Positions 27,575 through 35,994 of a stretch of 64,000 nucleotides of DNA are shown here, piece by piece. Origin of the DNA: Litoribacillus peritrichatus (lineage in GTDB: Bacteria > Pseudomonadota > Gammaproteobacteria > Pseudomonadales > Litoribrevibacteraceae); NCBI RefSeq assembly GCF_039537985.1, contig NZ_BAABBN010000015.1:248001-312000 (forward strand), written 5' to 3'. How positions within the stretch are numbered: the stretch's first letter is position 1; every line of letters begins with the position of its first letter. The position numbers and the translations under genes are program-made. The notes beneath the pieces were generated by a model, which had not been told where the DNA came from, made no database searches, and saw nothing but the letters and a program-made list of their open reading frames with translations.

Positions 27575-30199
27575 ATGAAAAGCTCAGAAATTCGCCAAGC
27601 ATTCCTGGAATATTTTAATCGCCAGCAGCATGAAGTTGTTAACAGCAGTCCGTTGATTCCAGGCAACGACCCAACTGTGATGTTTACTGTCGCCGGAATG
27701 GTGCAGTTTAAAGATTGTTTTCTTGGTAAAGAAAAACGCAGCTATACCCGAGCCACCACTTCTCAGAAGTGTTTGCGTGCCGGCGGTAAGCATAACGATT
27801 TAGAAAACGTTGGTTTTACTGCGCGCCACCATACATTTTTTGAAATGTTGGGGAACTTCAGTTTCGGGGATTACTTCAAAGAAGATGCCATTAAATTTGC
27901 CTGGGAATTTTTAACTTCTTCTGAATGGATGAACATTCCAAAAGATAAGCTGATTGTCACTGTCTATGAAGACGACAGCGAAGCGTACGCTTTATGGAAT
28001 GATAAAATGGGCGTTCCGGCAGATCGCATTATTCGTATTGGCGATAAAGGCGAAAAGTATAATTCAGACAATTTCTGGGCGATGGGGGACACAGGTCCTT
28101 GTGGTCCTTGTACTGAAATCTTTTATGATCATGGCCCTGAAATCTGGGGTGGTCCTCCGGGATCTCCTGAAGAAGACGGTGATCGTTTTGTGGAAATCTG
28201 GAATCTGGTTTTCATGCAGTACAACCGTACTGCGGATGGCGTGATGGAACCTTTGCCTAAGCCGTCGGTTGATACCGGTATGGGCTTGGAGCGTATTTCA
28301 GCTTGTTTGCAAGGTGTTCATTCCAACTATGAAATTGACTTGTTCCAGCATTTATTAAATGCAGCAGCCAAGATTCTGAATGTCACTGATACCACACTGG
28401 CATCCCTTCGGGTAATTGCGGATCACATTCGTGCATGCTCGTTCATGATCTCGGATGGCATTGTGCCTTCAAAAGAAGGTCGAGGTTATGTGCTTCGTCG
28501 CATCGTGCGTCGTGCTGCTTTGCATGGTCATAAGCTGGGTGCCACAGAGGCGTTCTTTTATAAACTGGTTCCGGCGCTGACCGAAATCATGGGAGAGGCT
28601 TACCCAGAGCTGGTAAAAAACCAGAAGTTGATTGAAAAAGAGTTGCTTAAAGAAGAAGAGAAGTTTGCAGAAACCCTGGAGCAGGGGGTGAAAATTTTTG
28701 ATCAGGCAACCGCTGATCTGAAAGGTTCTGTGATTCCGGGTGAAACGGTTTTCAAGCTTTACGATACCTACGGCTTTCCGGTGGATCTGACGGCGATGGT
28801 TGCTCGTGATCGTGATTTAACGATCGACGAAGAAGGTTTTGAGAAAGCCATGAATGAACAGCGTGAGCGCGCTCGTGCTGCAAGTAAGTTCAGTGTTGAT
28901 TTGACGGCGAAAGTAGAACTTGAAAAAGATACTGAGTTTACCGGTTATACCGATCTTGATGGCCAATCGAAGGTGGTCGCTTTATTGAAAGATGGCGCTC
29001 AGGTATCCGAATTGAACGACGGTGATTCAGGAATTGTGGTTCTTGAAACAACGCCTTTCTATGCTGAGTCCGGTGGCCAGGTGGGTGACAGCGGTGAGTT
29101 GCTTGCGGAAGGTGTTTCGTTTGCCGTAACGGATACTCAGAAAGACGGTGCGAATCATCTTCATGTCGGTCTGGTAGAAGCAGGCACAATTAAAGTAGGT
29201 CATGTGCTGGGTGCTAAAGTGAATAAAGCGGCCCGTGCGGCGACCGAATTGAATCACTCTGCAACGCACTTGTTGCATGCGGTTCTTCGTGAAGTGCTGG
29301 GGGATCATGTTGCTCAGAAAGGTTCTTTGGTGGATGCAGAAAAACTTCGGTTTGATTTTTCGCACTCAGAGAGTATTTCAGCTCAGCAATTGGCAGAAAT
29401 TGAAACACGTGTAAATACCTTAATTTCAGCGAACACTGACATTGTTACTGAGGTCATGGACATTGATTCGGCCAAAGAAAAAGGCGCTATGGCGCTATTT
29501 GGTGAGAAATACGACGATACCGTGCGTGTTTTATCCATGGCGGAGGACTATTCCATTGAACTTTGTGGTGGTACGCATGCCAAACGTACGGGTGACATCG
29601 GTATTTTGAAAATCACCAGTGAATCCGGTATCGCGGCGGGTGTTCGCCGTATTGAAGCTGTTACGGGAATGGCGGCGTATCAGAGAACTCAGGAATCAGA
29701 TGCTATTATTTCTGAGATTGCCGGGCAGTTGAAAGGCAATCGTGACAGCGCGTTTGAAAAAGTTCAGCAGTTAGTGGCGAAAGCGCGTCAGCTGGAGAAA
29801 GAATTAGAGCAAGCCAAAGCGAAATTGGCCAGCTCTGCGGGTAATGACTTGGCTGGTCAGGCGGTTGATGTTGCTGGTGTTAAGCTGCTTGCTACTAAAC
29901 TGGACGGTGCAGACCCGAAAGGTTTGCGTGATCTTGTGGATCAGCTTAAAAATAAACTGCAGTCTGGCATTGTTTTGCTGGCCGCAGTGAATGGAGAGAA
30001 GGTCAGCTTGATTGCCGGTGTGACCAAAGACTTAACCGGTCAGGCGAAAGCCGGTGACCTGATCAAGCTTGCCGCTGAGAAAGTGGGCGGTAAAGGCGGT
30101 GGTCGCCCTGACATGGCTCAGGCGGGTGGAAGTGATCCGTCAGGTGTGAATGCTGCCCTTGAGCTGGCGAAAGATTGGGTCGCAGAAAAATTTGCGTAA
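27575..30199 (+). CDS. alaS: Alanine--tRNA ligase
   Basis: The 874-residue protein is alanyl-tRNA synthetase. The class II catalytic core is at the N terminus (MKSSEIRQAFLEYF, ending near residue 240), followed by the tRNA-recognition domain, the editing domain with the zinc motifs HSATHLLH and CGGTHAKRTG, and a C-terminal C-Ala domain with the glycine-rich GGKGGGRPDMAQAGG motif. Length is normal. The order alaS-lysC-csrA is the same as in Pseudomonas. Confidence 0.98.
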   Translation: MKSSEIRQAFLEYFNRQQHEVVNSSPLIPGNDPTVMFTVAGMVQFKDCFLGKEKRSYTRATTSQKCLRAGGKHNDLENVGFTARHHTFFEMLGNFSFGDYFKEDAIKFAWEFLTSSEWMNIPKDKLIVTVYEDDSEAYALWNDKMGVPADRIIRIGDKGEKYNSDNFWAMGDTGPCGPCTEIFYDHGPEIWGGPPGSPEEDGDRFVEIWNLVFMQYNRTADGVMEPLPKPSVDTGMGLERISACLQGVHSNYEIDLFQHLLNAAAKILNVTDTTLASLRVIADHIRACSFMISDGIVPSKEGRGYVLRRIVRRAALHGHKLGATEAFFYKLVPALTEIMGEAYPELVKNQKLIEKELLKEEEKFAETLEQGVKIFDQATADLKGSVIPGETVFKLYDTYGFPVDLTAMVARDRDLTIDEEGFEKAMNEQRERARAASKFSVDLTAKVELEKDTEFTGYTDLDGQSKVVALLKDGAQVSELNDGDSGIVVLETTPFYAESGGQVGDSGELLAEGVSFAVTDTQKDGANHLHVGLVEAGTIKVGHVLGAKVNKAARAATELNHSATHLLHAVLREVLGDHVAQKGSLVDAEKLRFDFSHSESISAQQLAEIETRVNTLISANTDIVTEVMDIDSAKEKGAMALFGEKYDDTVRVLSMAEDYSIELCGGTHAKRTGDIGILKITSESGIAAGVRRIEAVTGMAAYQRTQESDAIISEIAGQLKGNRDSAFEKVQQLVAKARQLEKELEQAKAKLASSAGNDLAGQAVDVAGVKLLATKLDGADPKGLRDLVDQLKNKLQSGIVLLAAVNGEKVSLIAGVTKDLTGQAKAGDLIKLAAEKVGGKGGGRPDMAQAGGSDPSGVNAALELAKDWVAEKFA

Positions 30200-30307
30200 G
30201 GCAGGCGATTAAAAGGCGGGTACAACTCCTTTTATCTAGTTATTTAATTTTCGGGCGTCTTAGTGTTTAATGGGCGCCCGTTTCTTTGTCAAGACAGATC
30301 ATCAGAT

Positions 30308-31537
30308 ATGGCATTAATAGTTCAAAAATATGGCGGTACGTCCGTAGGTACTGTTGAAAGAATTGAAGCTGTTGCGGAAAAAGTAATTAAATTTCGTGAA
30401 GACGGTCATGATGTCGTGGTCGTTGTTTCTGCTATGAGCGGCGAAACTAACCGTTTGTTGGGCTTGGCCTCCGATGTTATGGAGCGTCCGGATGCCAGAG
30501 AACTGGATGTGTTAGTGTCGACGGGAGAGCAGGTCACCATTGCTTTGCTTTCAATGGCGCTTAAAAAGCGTGGTTGGGATGCACGATCTTACACTGGCGG
30601 TCAGGTCAGAATTCTAACCGATGATGCCCATGGCAAAGCGCGGATTCAGGATATTGATGGCAGTAACATGAAGCGCGACCTGGACGCTGGTCGTGTGGTC
30701 GTGGTTGCTGGTTTCCAGGGCGTAGATGCTGATGGAAACATCACAACCTTGGGTCGTGGTGGTTCCGATACAACCGGTGTTGCTTTAGCGGCGGCATTGG
30801 ATGCTGACGAATGTCAGATCTATACCGACGTGGACGGGGTGTATACCACCGATCCTCGGGTTGTTGAGGACGCAAGACGTCTTGAAAAAATTACATTTGA
30901 AGAAATGTTAGAAATGGCCAGTCTTGGTTCTAAAATTTTACAGATTCGCTCTGTTGAATTTGCGGGCAAGTACAAGGTGCCATTACGAGTGCTGTCCAGC
31001 TTTAAAGAAGGGCCTGGTACTCTAATTACGATTGATAATGAGGAAGATGATTCAATGGAACAACCACTGATCTCCGGTATTGCGTTTAACCGTGATGAGG
31101 CAAAGCTGACTTTAGTGGGCGTGCCAGATATTCCAGGTGTTGCTTCTAAAATTTTGGGGCCTGTGGGTGACCAGAATGTTGAAGTGGATATGATTGTTCA
31201 GAATATTGGTCAGGACGGCACTACCGACTTTACTTTCACCGTTCACAGAAACGAGTACGATAAAGCAGAAGAGATTCTGAAGCAGATCTGTAAGGATTTG
31301 GGTGCACGAGAAGTGGTAGGTGATAATAAAATTGCCAAAGTGTCGATTGTAGGCGTTGGTATGCGTTCTCACGCAGGTGTTGCCAGTACCATGTTCCGCA
31401 GTTTGGCCGATGACAATATCAACATTCAGATGATTTCTACGTCAGAAATTAAGGTGTCTGTTGTAATTGATGAGAAATACTTAGAGTTGGCTGTACGCAG
31501 CTTACACAGTGCTTTTGACCTGGCTTCAAACGACTAG
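30308..31537 (+). CDS. lysC: Aspartate kinase
   Basis: The 409-residue product phosphorylates aspartate, the first step to lysine, threonine and methionine. The kinase motif VQKYGGTSVG is at the N terminus, and GRGGSDTTGVALAAAL in the middle; two ACT domains for feedback control fill the C-terminal third. The ATG at 30308 gives the conserved start; the open frame upstream to 30263 is unconserved. The length fits the short single-function form. Confidence 0.97.
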   Translation: MALIVQKYGGTSVGTVERIEAVAEKVIKFREDGHDVVVVVSAMSGETNRLLGLASDVMERPDARELDVLVSTGEQVTIALLSMALKKRGWDARSYTGGQVRILTDDAHGKARIQDIDGSNMKRDLDAGRVVVVAGFQGVDADGNITTLGRGGSDTTGVALAAALDADECQIYTDVDGVYTTDPRVVEDARRLEKITFEEMLEMASLGSKILQIRSVEFAGKYKVPLRVLSSFKEGPGTLITIDNEEDDSMEQPLISGIAFNRDEAKLTLVGVPDIPGVASKILGPVGDQNVEVDMIVQNIGQDGTTDFTFTVHRNEYDKAEEILKQICKDLGAREVVGDNKIAKVSIVGVGMRSHAGVASTMFRSLADDNINIQMISTSEIKVSVVIDEKYLELAVRSLHSAFDLASND

Positions 31538-31544
31538 GTTGCCT

Positions 31545-31588
31545 TTCTGAAACGCATTAATAGCGTTTCAGAAACAATTTAATTTTGT
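31545..31588 (+). terminator. Terminator after lysC
   Basis: Perfect 11-bp stem TTCTGAAACGC/GCGTTTCAGAA with a seven-base loop, followed by a T-rich stretch. Confidence 0.75.
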
Positions 31589-31621
31589 ATTCTTGTATCT
31601 ATGGTCAATACTTGCTTACTA

Positions 31622-31663
31622 GTGGGTAAGAAGTTAGCTTAAGAAAAGTAAGCTATAACCCAC
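31622..31663 (+). other. Structured leader hairpin before csrA
   Basis: An outer stem GTGGGT/ACCCAC encloses an inner stem TAGCTTA/TAAGCTA. It lies 125 bases before the csrA start in a leader rich in GGA triplets. Confidence 0.5.
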
Positions 31664-31787
31664 AGGGGAAGTTCATAGGCGGAAGATGACTGTTGAATCG
31701 TGAGGTTATTAAACGCTTAGGAGTCAACAGAACCTGCTGTGTGTGAAAGTGCACCAGTGGACAAGGAATTATAACAAGGAGAAATGT

Positions 31788-31973
31788 ATGCTTATTTTGA
31801 CTCGCCGTGTTGGTGAAACATTAATGATTGGCGATGATGTCACTGTTACTGTGCTTGGTGTAAAAGGAAATCAGGTTCGGATTGGGGTAAACGCGCCTAA
31901 AGAAGTGGCTGTTCACCGTGAAGAAATCTATCAGCGTATCCAAAAAGAAAAAGAACAAGACGCAAATTCATAA
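31788..31973 (+). CDS. csrA: Carbon storage regulator CsrA
   Basis: The 61-residue product is CsrA/RsmA, an RNA-binding translational regulator that binds GGA in hairpin loops. It begins MLILTRRVGETLMIGDDVTV and has the IGVNAPKEVAVHREEIYQRI core; residues Leu4 and Arg44-type positions are kept. The ATG at 31788 with AAGGAG before it is chosen over the upstream frame from 31743. The leader has five GGA triplets between 31681 and 31780, some at the ribosome-binding site, as expected if CsrA represses its own translation. Confidence 0.98.
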   Translation: MLILTRRVGETLMIGDDVTVTVLGVKGNQVRIGVNAPKEVAVHREEIYQRIQKEKEQDANS

Positions 31974-32023
31974 AAAACTTACATTTTTTTGATTTTCGGT
32001 CTTTTCTTTTCATTTTTTCATGG

Positions 32024-32029
32024 TAATAT
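32024..32029 (+). promoter_or_regulatory. Extended -10 element of a likely tRNA-Ser promoter
   Basis: TGG followed by TAATAT (32024-32029) lies 14 bases before the tRNA gene, with a GC-rich discriminator just after. No good -35 is seen. Confidence 0.4.
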
Positions 32030-32043
32030 GCAGCCCGTGTTTT

Positions 32044-32133
32044 GGAGAGATGGCCGAGTGGCTGAAGGCGCGCCCCTGCTAAGGGCGTATAGGTTTACTC
32101 CTATCGAGGGTTCGAATCCCTCTCTCTCCGCCA
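32044..32133 (+). tRNA. tRNA-Ser (GCT)
   Basis: A 90-base gene with acceptor arms GGAGAGA/TCTCTCC, discriminator G and encoded CCA. The anticodon arm is CGCCC-CTGCTAA-GGGCG with anticodon GCT, reading AGC and AGU. The long variable arm of a serine tRNA is present. The T arm carries GTTCGAATC. Confidence 0.97.
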
Positions 32134-32158
32134 TTTTATGTCGGTGCGAAATAAGTAC

Positions 32159-32186
32159 TTGAATAAAGTTGTTATATCGCTAGAAT
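32159..32186 (+). promoter_or_regulatory. Promoter of the tRNA-Arg array
   Basis: TTGAAT (32159-32164), 16-base spacer, TAGAAT (32181-32186), followed by a GC-rich discriminator GCCGGCCC typical of stable-RNA promoters under stringent control. Confidence 0.65.
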
Positions 32187-32201
32187 GCCGGCCCACGTGA
32201 T

Positions 32202-32278
32202 GCACCCGTAGCTCAATTGGATAGAGTACTCGGCTACGAACCGAGCGGTTAGAGGTTCGACTCCTCTCGGGTGTACCA
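32202..32278 (+). tRNA. tRNA-Arg (ACG), copy 1
   Basis: A 77-base gene with acceptor GCACCCG, D arm with AGCTCAATTGGATAGAGT, anticodon arm CTCGG-CTACGAA-CCGAG (anticodon ACG, deaminated to ICG by TadA in bacteria), T arm GAGGTTCGACTCCTC and encoded CCA. Reads CGU, CGC and CGA. Confidence 0.97.
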
Positions 32279-32335
32279 TCTTCACTTTAAAGATGGTGAG
32301 CGTTTCTGAAGAATTCCCAGATGGATCTGGTATGT

Positions 32336-32412
32336 GCACCCGTAGCTCAATTGGATAGAGTACTCGGCTACGAACCGAGCGGTTAGAGGTTCGACTCCTC
32401 TCGGGTGTACCA
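32336..32412 (+). tRNA. tRNA-Arg (ACG), copy 2
   Basis: Identical over all 77 bases to copy 1. The spacer to copy 1 is 57 bases and unrelated to the next spacer. Confidence 0.97.
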
Positions 32413-32464
32413 TTTTATTTTTTCAGTTCAAAATTCTAAAATTTCAGGCTTTTGCCTTCTTGAT

Positions 32465-32541
32465 GCACCCGTAGCTCAATTGGATAGAGTACTCGGCTAC
32501 GAACCGAGCGGTTAGAGGTTCGACTCCTCTCGGGTGTACCA
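32465..32541 (+). tRNA. tRNA-Arg (ACG), copy 3
   Basis: Identical over all 77 bases to copies 1 and 2. It follows copy 2 by 52 bases and is convergent with dusC. Confidence 0.97.
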
Positions 32542-32628
32542 TTTCCTTGTTAATAACCCTTCTAAATAGAAATCAAATACAGCGGCAGTCGCCATATTTA
32601 ACTTCTACCAAATTTAACTCCCTTTACC

Positions 32629-33588
32629 TTAGTGTTGAAGTTCCAGAGCGTTAAAAATTTCAGATTTATTTTTCAGGCGCTTAACCGCCGAGAAGGCTTC
32701 TTTGGCTTCCGGATGTTGCCAGCTCAGCATATGCAGCCATTGTTTCACCCGACCTAAGAGGTAAGCATCGTGTTTGTGGGTGCCGTCAGGCTCGCAAGAC
32801 AGGTAGTAGGTCAATAACAGTGGTTTTATGTCTTTGTCCCAACTTCTTGCTGGCGCCTCTTCATTTTTTTGATAAGCGCGAATTTGTTCGATCAGGAAGG
32901 GCGAGGCAATTGCACCTCGGCCAATCATGACATCATCGCAAAGGCTGGCTTCTCGGCAGGTTTTATAATCTTCCAAACTCCACACCTCACCGTTGGCGAT
33001 CAACGGAATGGAAAGCGCTTGCTTGATTTCAGCCAACAGGTGCCAATGAGCGGGCGGTTTATAGCCTTGTACTTTGGTTCGGGCGTGGATCACCAGCTCG
33101 TTTGCTCCGGCTTCCTGAATACCTTTGGCGATGGCTAGGGCATTGTCATCATGATCAAAGCCTAGCCGCATTTTGGCTGTGACCGGAATGTCGTCTGGTA
33201 CCGCCTGCCGAACGGCTTCAATGACTTTAAAAATGCTTTCAGGTTCTTTCAGGAGAATTGCGCCGCCTTTGTTTTTATTGACGGTTTTTGCTGGGCAACC
33301 AAAGTTTAAATCAATTCCGGGCGACCCCATATTGACGGCTTTTAAGGCGCTGGAGGCTAGAGTTTCAGGATTGTTCCCTAACAGCTGCACCCGAACCGGC
33401 GTACCTGCGTCTGTTACCCCGCCTTTGTAAAGTTCTGGGCAAAGGCGGTAAAACACCTTTGGAGGTAGCAGTTGATCTGTGATGCGAATGAACTCGGAAA
33501 CACACAGGTCATATCGGCCTAAGCGGGTCAGAATTTCACGTAGAGGTGCGTCTAAAACGCCTTCCATTGGGGCAAGAAGTATTTTCAT
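32629..33588 (-). CDS. dusC: tRNA-dihydrouridine(16) synthase
   Basis: The 319-residue FMN enzyme reduces uridine 16 in tRNA. The N terminus KILLAPMEGVLDAPLREILT and SEFIRITDQLLPPKVFYRLCPEL mark the DusC subgroup. The catalytic cysteine lies in DLNFGCPAKTVNKNKGGAIL, and KMRLGFDHDDNA and IANGEVWSLEDY follow. It is encoded beside the tRNA cluster but on the other strand. Confidence 0.93.
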   Translation of the reverse strand: MKILLAPMEGVLDAPLREILTRLGRYDLCVSEFIRITDQLLPPKVFYRLCPELYKGGVTDAGTPVRVQLLGNNPETLASSALKAVNMGSPGIDLNFGCPAKTVNKNKGGAILLKEPESIFKVIEAVRQAVPDDIPVTAKMRLGFDHDDNALAIAKGIQEAGANELVIHARTKVQGYKPPAHWHLLAEIKQALSIPLIANGEVWSLEDYKTCREASLCDDVMIGRGAIASPFLIEQIRAYQKNEEAPARSWDKDIKPLLLTYYLSCEPDGTHKHDAYLLGRVKQWLHMLSWQHPEAKEAFSAVKRLKNKSEIFNALELQH

Positions 33589-33894
33589 TGTTACTCAAAT
33601 GAACTAAAAAGATGCGTATTTTAGCGAAAAACGGTGATTTCTCATCAGTTTTTTGTGTTTTGTAGCCCTCAATTTATCTTGTCAATATTGCGTAAAAAAA
33701 CTTTACTGGGTAAAGTATTGCCGGTTTGCTACCTGTGTTGCCTATTATTCATACAGAGTTAAGTTACTTATCTCTGGAAATGGTAAGTAGTTACTAGCAA
33801 GACAAGAGACGTATGATCCAAAAAATCATGCAGAGGGAGCCCTGAATCCAACCGATTTAAGGGACTGAACTACGGTTACCAAAAAGGAGACCGC
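33589..33894 (+). other. Leader region of the oad operon
   Basis: 306 bases between dusC (minus strand) and oadG (plus strand), A+T-rich. It must hold divergent promoters, but I could not place a convincing -35/-10 pair. AAAAAGGAGA just before 33895 is the oadG ribosome-binding site. Confidence 0.4.
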
Positions 33895-34143
33895 ATGTCC
33901 GAATTAATGAGTGAAGGCGTTACGCTTATGATATTAGGTATGGGATTTGTATTCTCATTCCTGGTTGTTCTCATTTTTGCCACAACTGCGATGTCCAAAG
34001 TAGTTGTTAAATTTTTCCCTGAACCAGAACCTGTAACTCCAGCTCCAGTTGCTCCAACACCAACGAGTGGTGGCGGTGTTGACCCACAATTGCTGGCAGT
34101 ATTAAAGGCTGCAGTAAAGGAACATCGTTCACGCCAAAAGTAG
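33895..34143 (+). CDS. oadG: Oxaloacetate decarboxylase gamma chain
   Basis: An 82-residue protein with one membrane segment (about residues 10-32) and a proline-rich tail (PEPEPVTPAPVAPTPT). This is the small gamma subunit that assembles the Na+-translocating decarboxylase and binds zinc. It is the first gene of the oadGAB operon. An AAGGAG site precedes the ATG. Confidence 0.92.
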   Translation: MSELMSEGVTLMILGMGFVFSFLVVLIFATTAMSKVVVKFFPEPEPVTPAPVAPTPTSGGGVDPQLLAVLKAAVKEHRSRQK

Positions 34144-34198
34144 TGAATGAATTAGTTAAGCACGTTTAACCGAACGTTTTAGGAAAGGCCATATACCC

Positions 34199-35980
34199 AT
34201 GACCGATAACAAAAAACCTCTAGGCATTACTGACGTAGTATTGCGAGATGCACATCAATCGTTATTTGCAACGCGTATGCGTATTGACGATATGCTGCCA
34301 ATCGCAGAGAAATTAGACCAAGTTGGATACTGGTCTTTAGAATCTTGGGGCGGAGCAACATTCGACTCTTGCATTCGCTTCTTAGGTGAAGATCCTTGGG
34401 ATCGTATCCGTGAATTTAAGAAAGCCATGCCAAATACAAAGCATCAGATGCTTTTGCGTGGTCAGAACTTACTTGGTTACCGTCACTACGCAGACGATGT
34501 AGTTGAGAAGTTTGTTGAGCGTGCCGCTACAAACGGTGTTGATGTTTTCCGTGTATTCGATGCGATGAATGATCCTCGTAACCTTGAGACGGCTATTAAA
34601 GCGGTTAAGGCGAACGGTAAACACGCACAAGGTACTTTGTCTTATACAACCAGCCCTGTTCATGGTATGGATTCTTGGTTGTCTTTGGCGAAGCAGGTTG
34701 AAGACTTGGGTGCCGATTCTATTGCCATTAAAGATATGGCGGGCATCATTAACCCTTACGAAGTATTTGACTTGGTTTCTCGTCTTAAAGCAGAAACGGA
34801 TTTGGAAGTTCAGCTTCACTGCCACGCAACAGCGGGCATGTCTGATATGGCCATTCTTAAGGCTATCGAAGCTGGCGTTGATCGTGTAGATACGGCTATT
34901 TCTTCAATGTCTGGTACTTACGGTCACTCTGCAACTGAAACTGTTGTTGCAGCTACGAAAGGTACTGACCGTGATACAGGTCTTGACCTTCTGCTTCTTG
35001 AAGAAATTGCGGCTTACTTCCGAAGTGTTCGTAAGAAGTACGCTAAGTTTGAAGGCGCACTGCGTGGTACTGACTCACGTATTCTGGTAGCTCAGGTTCC
35101 TGGTGGCATGTTGACTAACATGGAAAACCAGTTGAGAGAGCAAGGTGCTTCAGACAAGTTTGACGAAGTATTGAAAGAAATTCCTCGCGTTCGTGAAGAC
35201 CTTGGTCATATTCCACTGGTAACACCTACTTCTCAGATCGTTGGTACTCAGGCAGTACTTAACGTGTTGACAGGTGAGCGTTATAAGTCGATCTCTAAAG
35301 AGACGCAAGGCATCCTGAAAGGCGAATACGGTGCGGCTCCTGCGCCATATAACGCAGAGCTTCAAGCGAAAGTACTTGATGGCGCTGAAGAGATTACATG
35401 TCGCCCTGCAGACCTTCTTGAAAATGAAATGGACAAGATCGTTGCAGACGTTGACGCATTGGCAGCAGAGAAAGGCATTAAGCTTTCAGCTGACAAGATC
35501 GACGATGCTTTGACTTACGCATTGTTCCCACAGATTGCGCCTAAGTTCCTGGAGAATCGTGGTAACCCGGATGCATTTGAACCAGCACCGAAGGGTGATG
35601 CAGAAGATACCTTCACAGTAACTGTTGATGGTAACGAGTACGTTGTTAAAGTTGACGACGGCGGCGACGTAACTGATTTAGCCCCAGTAAATGGTGCGCC
35701 TCTATCATTCGGTGGCTCTGCTCCAGCAGCGGGCGGTGCGGCTCCGGCTGCAATGCCAGCAGGCGGCGGTGATCCGGTTCCGGCTCCTCTTGCAGGCAAC
35801 ATCTGGAAAGTACTAGTTACGCCAGGTCAGCAAGTTGAAGAAGGCCAAACGCTGATGATTCTTGAAGCAATGAAGATGGAAACTGAAGTGAGTGCTGCGA
35901 AAGCAGGCGTAGTTGGTTCTATCTCTGTGAAAGAAGGCGACGCTGTTAAAGTTGGCGATACTCTTCTAACTCTTGGTTAA
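34199..35980 (+). CDS. oadA: Oxaloacetate decarboxylase alpha chain
   Basis: The 593-residue soluble subunit transfers the carboxyl group from oxaloacetate to biotin. The carboxyltransferase barrel starts ITDVVLRDAHQSLFATRMR with LRGQNLLGYRHYADD; a PYC/OADA conserved domain spans about 300-460; an Ala-Gly-Pro linker follows; the biotin-carrying domain ends the protein, with EAMKMETE holding the biotinylated lysine. It is the second gene of the operon. Confidence 0.96.
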   Translation: MTDNKKPLGITDVVLRDAHQSLFATRMRIDDMLPIAEKLDQVGYWSLESWGGATFDSCIRFLGEDPWDRIREFKKAMPNTKHQMLLRGQNLLGYRHYADDVVEKFVERAATNGVDVFRVFDAMNDPRNLETAIKAVKANGKHAQGTLSYTTSPVHGMDSWLSLAKQVEDLGADSIAIKDMAGIINPYEVFDLVSRLKAETDLEVQLHCHATAGMSDMAILKAIEAGVDRVDTAISSMSGTYGHSATETVVAATKGTDRDTGLDLLLLEEIAAYFRSVRKKYAKFEGALRGTDSRILVAQVPGGMLTNMENQLREQGASDKFDEVLKEIPRVREDLGHIPLVTPTSQIVGTQAVLNVLTGERYKSISKETQGILKGEYGAAPAPYNAELQAKVLDGAEEITCRPADLLENEMDKIVADVDALAAEKGIKLSADKIDDALTYALFPQIAPKFLENRGNPDAFEPAPKGDAEDTFTVTVDGNEYVVKVDDGGDVTDLAPVNGAPLSFGGSAPAAGGAAPAAMPAGGGDPVPAPLAGNIWKVLVTPGQQVEEGQTLMILEAMKMETEVSAAKAGVVGSISVKEGDAVKVGDTLLTLG

Positions 35981-35994
35981 TAGGGGCTGACTTA

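Noticed and set aside
32044..32541. tRNA cluster as an integration site
   Set aside because: No integrase gene and no partial tRNA repeat downstream; the three tRNA-Arg copies are complete genes.
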